6,068 bases of DNA. It comes from an uncultured Collinsella sp. (lineage in GTDB: Bacteria > Actinomycetota > Coriobacteriia > Coriobacteriales > Coriobacteriaceae). The translations under genes were made by a program, and so were the position numbers. Where the stretch lies: positions 1-6,068 of the forward strand of contig URVZ01000101.1 in the NCBI GenBank assembly GCA_900551365.1, in the 5' to 3' direction. Position 1 is the stretch's first letter. The number at the start of each line of letters is the position of its first letter. This document shows, piece by piece, positions 1-4,926 of the stretch. The notes under the pieces are model-generated. The model ran no database searches. It was given only the letters and a program-made list of their open reading frames with translations, and was not told the origin of the DNA.

Positions 1-1390
1 ACTCCTCGTCCTGTGTAATGTAGAAATACAGGTCATCGGAGTCGGTCGGCTCAAGCGTGGCCTTGAGTGCCTCGAGCGACGGAGAGCAGATGGGCGTGGG
101 CGGTAGGCCCTCGTGCTTATAGGTGTTATACGGACTATCGCTCTGCAGGTCGTCGGCGGTAACCTCGCCACCGGTGACATACATCATGGTCGCATCGCTG
201 TTGAGATAGCGCAGACCGTCGAGCTTGCCGGCAAGGCGGTTGTAGAAGACCGAGGCCACGTGCGCACGTTGATCGGCGTTGAGGCCCTCGCGCTCAACGA
301 TAGAGGCCAAGTTGACGATGTCGTAGTCGGACATCTCCACACCGTAGCGTTCCTTGATCTTGGCTTCGCAGCTCGCAAAGTCAAGCGACTTGTACTCGGT
401 CTTAAACTGATCGAGCATGGCGCGAATCACGTCATCGGCCGTCGGCGAATCGCCCAGCGAATAGGTCTTGGGGAACAAGAAACCCTCGAGCGAATCGTTG
501 GCGGCGCCCTTAAGGAAGCTATAGTCGTCAACGTAGTTGGAGGCCTTGGCCTGGTTGAGGAAGTCTTCCTTAGAGATACTGTCGTAGGCCTGGGCCACAC
601 GGTCGGCGACTTGATCGACCGTTAGGCCCTCAGGGATAGTCAGCGCATTGGAGCCCGCGTTGGGGCCTTCCATGAGCTGCTGAACAACCTTGGTCGCATC
701 CATGAGTGTGGTGAACGAATAATCACCAGGCTTGAGCGACATATCGGCGTTGAGCTTTTTCACCGCCGCATAGTAATCCTTGGGATTTTCTACGATATGG
801 TTCTCGGAGAGAATCGAAGCGATGCTGTCACCCGAGGCACCATCGGGAATCGTGATAGTAACCTGCTGGCCTGCAACGACTTTCGCACCCTCACCGCCAA
901 AGAAGCCCTTGACGGCTGGCACGACAAAGAAAACGATCGCGACAAGCGCAAGCACGGCAACAACGCCACCGATAATCATAGGCACCGGGGAGCTTTTCTT
1001 TTGAGCACCGCGACGAGCATGCGTGTTGTAGCTCGAGCGGGTCGCCGGAGCAACGCCATGCGAACCACGAGCGTGATGCGAATGCGATTGGGGGGCCTGC
1101 GTTCGCTGGGTAGGTGCCTGCTGCTTAAAGCGGGTGCCGCCTGCAGGCTGGGCCGTACGAGCAGTGGGCTGCTGAGCCGCGTGAGAAGCCGAATGCTGAA
1201 CCGAACGAGCAGAAGGCTGCTGACCCGTCCGTTGAACAGGTTGGGCCGAACGAGAGAAGGACTGCGCCGGGCGCGCGGCAGGCTGAGCTGCGCGCTGCGT
1301 CGGCTGTGCCGGACGCTGGCCAGGCTGGGCAGGGCGCGACGCCGGCTGCTGTGTACGATTCGGCTGGCGCGGATCGGAAGCACTAGGCAT
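1..1390 (-). CDS. mltG: MltG/YceG endolytic murein transglycosylase, 3' end beyond the window
   Basis: Membrane-anchored lytic transglycosylase of the YceG family, which cuts nascent peptidoglycan strands outside the membrane and so sets glycan chain length. I translated 463 codons from the ATG at 1390; the frame runs off the left edge without a stop. Residues 1-135 are a hydrophilic Ala/Gln/Pro/Arg/Ser-rich cytoplasmic region, residues about 137-160 a single membrane helix, about 175-245 a LysM-like subdomain, and 250-463 the catalytic domain. Family signatures seen are LEGFLFPKTY (301-310), LASIVEREG (361-369, with Glu366 as the likely catalytic acid by analogy with Glu218 of the E. coli enzyme), VFYNRL (381-386), LNSDATMMY (396-404) and SPYNTYKHEGLPPTPI (419-434). 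Only the last few tens of residues seem to be missing. The start lies inside the end of ruvX (8-base overlap) behind a strong ribosome binding site, which fits translational coupling. The N-terminal extension is long compared with the E. coli protein. Confidence 0.95.
   Translation of the reverse strand, partial: MPSASDPRQPNRTQQPASRPAQPGQRPAQPTQRAAQPAARPAQSFSRSAQPVQRTGQQPSARSVQHSASHAAQQPTARTAQPAGGTRFKQQAPTQRTQAPQSHSHHARGSHGVAPATRSSYNTHARRGAQKKSSPVPMIIGGVVAVLALVAIVFFVVPAVKGFFGGEGAKVVAGQQVTITIPDGASGDSIASILSENHIVENPKDYYAAVKKLNADMSLKPGDYSFTTLMDATKVVQQLMEGPNAGSNALTIPEGLTVDQVADRVAQAYDSISKEDFLNQAKASNYVDDYSFLKGAANDSLEGFLFPKTYSLGDSPTADDVIRAMLDQFKTEYKSLDFASCEAKIKERYGVEMSDYDIVNLASIVEREGLNADQRAHVASVFYNRLAGKLDGLRYLNSDATMMYVTGGEVTADDLQSDSPYNTYKHEGLPPTPICSPSLEALKATLEPTDSDDLYFYITQDEE
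1145..1348 (-). repeat. Degenerate AQP/QR-rich repeats in the cytoplasmic part of MltG
   Basis: Residues about 15-82 of MltG consist of an imperfect short repeat around the unit (R/T)xAQPxxR, for example RPAQPGQRPAQPTQRAAQP, followed by more diverged copies ending in TARTAQPAGG. A His-rich patch (QSHSHHARGSHG, residues 101-112) follows before the membrane helix. The segment has many Arg and almost no acidic residues, so it is positively charged and probably disordered. Such a tract could expand or contract by slippage or recombination. No known domain was recognised. Confidence 0.7.
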
Positions 1391-1811
1391 GCGAAACCTC
1401 CTCGTTTTTACGATCGAGCCACGTCTGCAAAAACAGGCTGGCGGCAATCATGTCGATCTTGCCCCTCATCTGCTTTTCGTTGAGTCCCTGCTCGCGCAGG
1501 ATACGCTTGGCCTCTTGCGAGGACAGACGCTCGTCCTCAAACTCCAACGGAAGATCGAGCTCGTCGGCAATCTTTTGCGCCACAGCGGCAACGCGCTCGG
1601 CCTGAGGGCCGGGCTCACCGGCCATGGTCAGGGGACGTCCGCTTACCAGGATGTCGGGCTCATAGTCCTCAACCAGGTAGCGGAACGTCTTGGCCATACC
1701 GGTGACCTCGGCAGCCGGAAGCACCTTGACGGGCATCGCCATCTTGCCATCACGGCTCGAGATGGCGATGCCGATCCTGGTCTCCCCTATGTCCAGCGCG
1801 AGCGCAACCAC
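1383..1811 (-). CDS. ruvX: RuvX/YqgF RNase H-fold putative Holliday junction resolvase / pre-16S rRNA nuclease
   Basis: Cytoplasmic nuclease of the YqgF family, 142 residues, close to the usual length of about 140. In other bacteria the family is implicated in 5'-end maturation of 16S rRNA and in Holliday junction processing; which applies here cannot be read from sequence. Visible signatures are ALDIGETRIGIAIS (4-17), VSGRPLTMAGEPGPQAERV (56-74), EFEDERLSSQEAKRIL (90-105) and IDMIAASLFLQTWLD (119-133). Asp7, Glu94 and Asp120 are the likely metal-binding acidic residues. The start is GTG: reading upstream in frame, a TAA comes within four codons and there is no ATG or other usual start in between. 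The ribosome binding site is weak (AAGAAG at 1817-1822, five bases from the GTG), so translation probably depends on ribosomes finishing alaS, whose stop is 17 bases upstream. Its end overlaps mltG by 8 bases. Confidence 0.93.
   Translation of the reverse strand: MVALALDIGETRIGIAISSRDGKMAMPVKVLPAAEVTGMAKTFRYLVEDYEPDILVSGRPLTMAGEPGPQAERVAAVAQKIADELDLPLEFEDERLSSQEAKRILREQGLNEKQMRGKIDMIAASLFLQTWLDRKNEEVSHA
1397..1403 (-). promoter_or_regulatory. Ribosome binding site of mltG
   Basis: The minus strand reads GAGGAGG, six bases before the ATG at 1390. It is a near-perfect Shine-Dalgarno sequence inside the 3' end of ruvX. It settles the mltG start and supports coupled translation with ruvX, whose TAG lies just beyond the mltG ATG. 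Confidence 0.85.
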
Positions 1812-1828
1812 AGCGACTTCTTAGATTC

Positions 1829-4486
1829 TTAGGCGCCGAGCGCGGTCTTAGCGGCCGCGAGGGCATCGGCGATGCCGGCAGCATTCTTGCCACCGGCCTG
1901 GGCCATGTTGGGACGACCGCCACCGCGACCGTCGACCAGACCCGCGATCTGCTTGATCACGTTACCGGCGTGGAAACCGGCCTTGACGGCGTCATCGGAG
2001 CCGGCAGCGAGCAGGGCCGGAGTGCCCTTCTCAGTCACGCTGGCGACGACACAAGCGACAGGGCCGGCGACCTTCTGATGCACGGTATCCCATACGTTGC
2101 GCAGGTCGGCAGCCTCAAGGCCCTGGAGCTCAGCGACAACGAGCTTATAGCCGTCGAGCTCGACGGCGCCCTCGATGGCGCTGGAGATGGCGTCGGAGGA
2201 GCCACCGGTCAGAGCCTTCTTGAGCTTATTGGACGTCTCGCGCAGCTCGGCCTGCAGGTTCTCCACGCGAGCGGGAACCTCGTCTACGCGGCACTTGAGC
2301 GCAGCGGCGGCGGCGTCAACGAGCGCCAGGCGGTCGGCCATGTAGTCGAGGGCACCCTTAGAGGTCACGGCCTCGATACGGCGGACATTGGAGCCCGTAG
2401 AGGACTCGGAAATGATCTTGAACAGGCCAATCTCAGCAGTGTTGGCAGCGTGCGTGCCACCGCAGAGCTCGCGGGAGAACGGCTGGTCCTCGGCGCCCAC
2501 GGAGACGACGCGGACGACATCGCCGTACTTCTCGCCAAACAGAGCGACAGCGCCGGCGGCCTTAGCCTCGTCGATGCCCATGACACGGGTCACGACCGGC
2601 TTGGAAGCGAAAATCTGCTGGTTGACCAGGTCCTCGACGGACTTGAGCTGCTCGGAAGACAGGGCCTCGAAGTGCGTGAAGTCAAAGCGCAGGTGCTCGG
2701 GCGTCACCAGCGAGCCGGCCTGGGAGACATGCTCGCCCAGGACCTGCTTAAGCGCGGAGTCGAGCAGGTGGGTGGCGGTGTGGTTGCGGCGCAGGAAACC
2801 ACGGCGCTCGGCGTCGAGAGCGGCGGTCACAGCGGCACCGACAGTCAGCGTGCCATCGGCAACGTGCGCGACGTGAGCATACAGGCCGTTGTGGTTCTTG
2901 GTGTCGGCAACGGTCAGCGCAACGCCCTTGGCGGAAAGCTCACCGGCGTCGCCCTGCTGGCCACCCATCTCGGCGTAGAACGGGGTGCGGTCAAGCACAA
3001 CCTCAACGTCCTCGCCGGCGGAAGCAGACTCGACGGACTCGCCGTTGCGAACGATGGCGACAACCTTGGCGCCCTCGATGACGTCGTTGTCATAGCCGTC
3101 GAACTCGGTCGCAGCGACCTTGTCGGAAAGCTCGACCCACACGTCGTTGAAGCTGCCCCAGGCGTCGCCCTTGGCGTTAGCGCGGGCGCGGGCCTTCTGA
3201 TCCTCCATGCAGGCGGTGAAGCCGTCCATGTCGACGTCATGGCCAGCGGCGCCGGCGATCTCGACGGTCAGGTCGATGGGGAAACCAAAGGTGTCGTGCA
3301 GCTTAAAGGCGACGTCGCCCGGAAGGACAGCGCCATCGGCGAGCGCGGCCAGAGCCTCGTCCAGGTAAACGCGGCCGTTGTCGAGCGTCGTGGAGAAGCG
3401 CTCTTCCTCGGAGGCGACGATGCCCTTGACGAGCGCGACGTTCTTGAGCAGCTCGGGATAGGCCTCGCCCATCTGAGCGTTGACCTCGTCGATGAACTTA
3501 GTCAGGAAGGCGCCCTCGATGCCCAGCAGGCGACCGTGGAACACGGCGCGGCGGAGCAGGCGGCGAAGGACGTACTCGCGACCCTCGTTACCGGGAAGGA
3601 TGCCGTCCGAGATCATAAAGTCGACGGCGCGGGAGTGGTCGGCGATGATGCGCAGGGAGCGGCTGGCGCCGGAGTAATCGTCGGCGTCATAGGTCTTGCC
3701 GCTGATCTCCTCGCCCAGCTTGATGAGGTGCTGCATCAGATCACCGTCGTAGTTAGCAGTCTTGTGCTGCATGATAGCGGCCATGCGCTCCAGGCCCATG
3801 CCCGTATCGAGGTTGCGGTGCGGCAGCTCCGGCATGGAGCCGTCCTCCTGACGGTCGTACTGGGTAAAGACGAGGTTCCAGAACTCAAGGAAGCGGTCGC
3901 AGTCGCAGCCAGGCTTGCAGTCGGGGCTGCCGCAGCCGACCTCCTCGCCCATGTCAAAGTAGATCTCGGAGCACGGACCGCAGGGGCCGGTGGGGCCAGC
4001 GGCCCAGAAGTTGTCGTCCTCGCCCAGGCGGGAGATGTGGTCCTCGGCAACGCCCAGAGAACGCCACACGTCGTGGGTCTCGTCGTCCTCGGTAAAAACG
4101 GTAAAGTACAGGCGGTCGAGCGGCAGCTTGAACTCCTTGGTGATGAGCTCAAAGGCCCAGGCGCAAGCCTGCTCCTTGGAGACGCCGCCAAAAGAGAAGT
4201 CGCCGAGCATCTCGAAGAAGGACAGGTGACGGCCGTCCTCGCCGATGCAATCGATGTCGTTGGTGCGGACGCACTTCTGGCAGGAAATCGCGCCGATCTC
4301 CTTCATGGTCTTCTTGCCCTGGTAGTACTCCTTAAACTGATTCATGCCGGCGTTGGCAAGCAGCAGCGAAGGATCGTCGGGAACGAGGGACGAAGAAGGA
4401 TAGAGCTTAAGACCGCGCTCCTCAAAGAAGTTGAGGAACTTGGAGCGGATCTCGGCCGTAGTCATTGACGGGTAGTCAGCACTCAT
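1829..4486 (-). CDS. alaS: Alanine--tRNA ligase (AlaRS)
   Basis: Cytoplasmic class II aminoacyl-tRNA synthetase that charges tRNA-Ala and clears mischarged Ser/Gly-tRNA-Ala. At 885 residues it is full length (E. coli: 876). Order of parts: catalytic core 1-240, with motif 1 around PSSSLVPDDPSLLLANAGMN (30-49), motif 2 FFEMLGDFSFG (90-100) and motif 3 GMGLER (229-234); a Cys-rich insert CGSPDCKPGCDCDRF (185-199; Cys185, 190, 194, 196) found in many bacterial AlaRS; tRNA-recognition helices to about 440; an editing domain whose metal site is HTATH (569-573) with CGGTH (675-679); a helical linker around 735-760; and the C-Ala DHHA1 domain with GRGGGRPNMAQAGGK (853-867). The ATG at 4486 is preferred to an ATG 30 codons upstream because GAGGAG sits nine bases before it and the extra residues do not resemble AlaRS. 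A second ATG at codon 8 is possible but less well placed. First gene of the alaS-ruvX-mltG operon. I see no T-box motif in the leader. Confidence 0.98.
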   Translation of the reverse strand: MSADYPSMTTAEIRSKFLNFFEERGLKLYPSSSLVPDDPSLLLANAGMNQFKEYYQGKKTMKEIGAISCQKCVRTNDIDCIGEDGRHLSFFEMLGDFSFGGVSKEQACAWAFELITKEFKLPLDRLYFTVFTEDDETHDVWRSLGVAEDHISRLGEDDNFWAAGPTGPCGPCSEIYFDMGEEVGCGSPDCKPGCDCDRFLEFWNLVFTQYDRQEDGSMPELPHRNLDTGMGLERMAAIMQHKTANYDGDLMQHLIKLGEEISGKTYDADDYSGASRSLRIIADHSRAVDFMISDGILPGNEGREYVLRRLLRRAVFHGRLLGIEGAFLTKFIDEVNAQMGEAYPELLKNVALVKGIVASEEERFSTTLDNGRVYLDEALAALADGAVLPGDVAFKLHDTFGFPIDLTVEIAGAAGHDVDMDGFTACMEDQKARARANAKGDAWGSFNDVWVELSDKVAATEFDGYDNDVIEGAKVVAIVRNGESVESASAGEDVEVVLDRTPFYAEMGGQQGDAGELSAKGVALTVADTKNHNGLYAHVAHVADGTLTVGAAVTAALDAERRGFLRRNHTATHLLDSALKQVLGEHVSQAGSLVTPEHLRFDFTHFEALSSEQLKSVEDLVNQQIFASKPVVTRVMGIDEAKAAGAVALFGEKYGDVVRVVSVGAEDQPFSRELCGGTHAANTAEIGLFKIISESSTGSNVRRIEAVTSKGALDYMADRLALVDAAAAALKCRVDEVPARVENLQAELRETSNKLKKALTGGSSDAISSAIEGAVELDGYKLVVAELQGLEAADLRNVWDTVHQKVAGPVACVVASVTEKGTPALLAAGSDDAVKAGFHAGNVIKQIAGLVDGRGGGRPNMAQAGGKNAAGIADALAAAKTALGA

Positions 4487-4495
4487 AGAGGGAAT

Positions 4496-4501
4496 CTCCT
4501 C
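4496..4501 (-). promoter_or_regulatory. Ribosome binding site of alaS
   Basis: The minus strand reads GAGGAG, nine bases before the ATG at 4486. It decides the start, because the frame stays open upstream to an ATG at 4576 that lacks such a site and lies in the terminator stem. Confidence 0.8.
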
Positions 4502-4532
4502 GGTTTCACATCGAAACAGTTCAAACGTAACG

Positions 4533-4560
4533 ATATTACCATCCCGCCGCGCAAGTGCAA
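4533..4560 (-). promoter_or_regulatory. Candidate promoter of the alaS operon
   Basis: On the minus strand, TTGCAC (4555-4560) is followed after 16 bases by TAATAT (4533-4538), preceded by TG one base away (TGGTAATAT), which fits an extended -10 element. Both hexamers are only partial matches to the sigma-70-type consensus. Transcription would start near 4526, giving a leader of about 40 bases. The -35 hexamer overlaps the T-run of the terminator just upstream. No other good promoter was seen between the terminator and alaS. Confidence 0.4.
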
Positions 4561-4588
4561 AAAAGAGGGCCGCCAAACAGCGACCCTC
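4559..4588 (-). terminator. Intrinsic terminator, minus strand
   Basis: Read on the minus strand, a nine-pair stem (GAGGGTCGC against GCGGCCCTC, one mismatch) closes a six-base loop and is followed directly by six T residues (4559-4564). The T-run is on the minus-strand 3' side only, so it acts on transcription coming leftward from the permease gene and not on plus-strand transcription. It lies about 340 bases past the permease stop codon and just before the candidate alaS promoter, insulating the operon. It could instead be part of an alaS leader attenuator, but I see no antiterminator or T-box sequence. Confidence 0.75.
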
Positions 4589-4621
4589 CAGCGAAAGTGC
4601 ACGTTATTCAGTACTGTGCGA

Positions 4622-4636
4622 TCCTTTGAAAAAGGA
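4622..4636. repeat. Short perfect inverted repeat, possible operator
   Basis: TCCTTT and AAAGGA are exact inverted copies separated by GAA, 44 bases before the start of the small plus-strand gene. It overlaps a candidate -35 hexamer, where a repressor could bind. It is not followed by a T-run, so it is not a terminator. Six-base arms can arise by chance. Confidence 0.3.
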
Positions 4637-4658
4637 CTGCTGTAGAATTACATATAAG
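4626..4658 (+). promoter_or_regulatory. Probable promoter region of the small plus-strand gene
   Basis: An AT-rich stretch contains TTGAAA (4626-4631, five of six matches to the -35 consensus) and two good -10-like hexamers, TAGAAT (4643-4648) and TATAAG (4653-4658). Neither pair has ideal spacing (11 and 21 bases); at 17 bases the hexamer is the poorer TACATA. A promoter here is likely because the gene stands alone on this strand, but the exact elements are uncertain. Confidence 0.35.
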
Positions 4659-4668
4659 AATCACCCGG

Positions 4669-4674
4669 AAGGAG
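4669..4674 (+). promoter_or_regulatory. Ribosome binding site of the small plus-strand gene
   Basis: AAGGAG lies six bases before the ATG at 4681. This strong, well-spaced site is the main reason to regard the short frame as a real gene rather than a chance opening. Confidence 0.7.
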
Positions 4675-4680
4675 CAATCG

Positions 4681-4920
4681 ATGAAAAGTAAACGATTTGT
4701 CCTGAATGCACTTCTGGTACTAGCACTTTTAGCGCTCTTGGCCTTCTCCTGCTGGTACGCAAACCAACCAGCATTTGGCTACGTATTGTATGCAGTAATG
4801 TCCGGCGATAAGGCTTATTACACTCTACGCGCAATTGACGTTCTCTTTTTCTATGTAGCCGGCCCCTTATCAATCGCTTTGCTCGCGTTTCTTGTCATTT
4901 ACAACTTCAAGAAACGTTAA
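4681..4920 (+). CDS. Small protein of unknown function with two predicted membrane helices
   Basis: I do not recognise this 79-residue protein. It starts with a basic MKSKR, then a Leu/Ala-rich hydrophobic helix (about 7-26), a loop with several Tyr residues (about 27-53, including FGYVLYAVMSGDKAYYTLR), a second hydrophobic helix (about 54-74, with an inner Gly-Pro) and a basic NFKKR end. By the positive-inside rule both ends should be cytoplasmic and the loop outside. It is the only plus-strand gene. Its stop is 6 bases from the stop of the convergent permease gene, with no terminator in between. Hand count gives 105 G+C in 240 bases (44%), clearly below the flanking genes, and it has five TTA/CTA/TCA codons, which alaS avoids. 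This suggests recent acquisition or a fast-evolving lineage-specific gene. A lipoprotein is unlikely: Phe lies in the lipobox-like LAFSC and a second helix follows. A membrane toxin or small regulatory membrane protein is possible but unsupported. Confidence 0.7.
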   Translation: MKSKRFVLNALLVLALLALLAFSCWYANQPAFGYVLYAVMSGDKAYYTLRAIDVLFFYVAGPLSIALLAFLVIYNFKKR

Positions 4921-4926
4921 TAGGAC

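Noticed and set aside
797..1483. Plus-strand Arg/Leu-rich frame of 228 codons
   Set aside because: Antisense to the repeat-rich start of mltG and the end of ruvX. The Arg-rich composition is the complement of the AQP/QR repeats.
1970..4468. Very long plus-strand open frame (832 codons) as a protein gene
   Set aside because: It is exactly codon-aligned antisense to alaS, which has complete AlaRS motifs. Its protein shows no domain I can recognise, and its openness follows from the absence of TTA, CTA and TCA in alaS.
4487..4576. N-terminal extension of AlaRS from the ATG at 4576
   Set aside because: The 30 extra codons cross the candidate promoter and part of the terminator, do not look like AlaRS, and the ATG at 4486 has a strong ribosome binding site.
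4487..4680. T-box riboswitch upstream of alaS
   Set aside because: No TGGNACCGCG-like T-box bulge sequence or specifier-loop architecture was seen on the minus strand; only a simple terminator hairpin.
4681..4755. Lipoprotein signal in the small protein (LAFSC)
   Set aside because: Phe at the -2 position does not fit the usual lipobox, and a second hydrophobic helix later in the protein argues for a two-helix membrane protein.
4661..4873. Minus-strand frame of 70 codons opposite the small gene
   Set aside because: It has no convincing ribosome binding site, its product is Arg-rich without recognisable features, and the plus-strand frame has the better signals.
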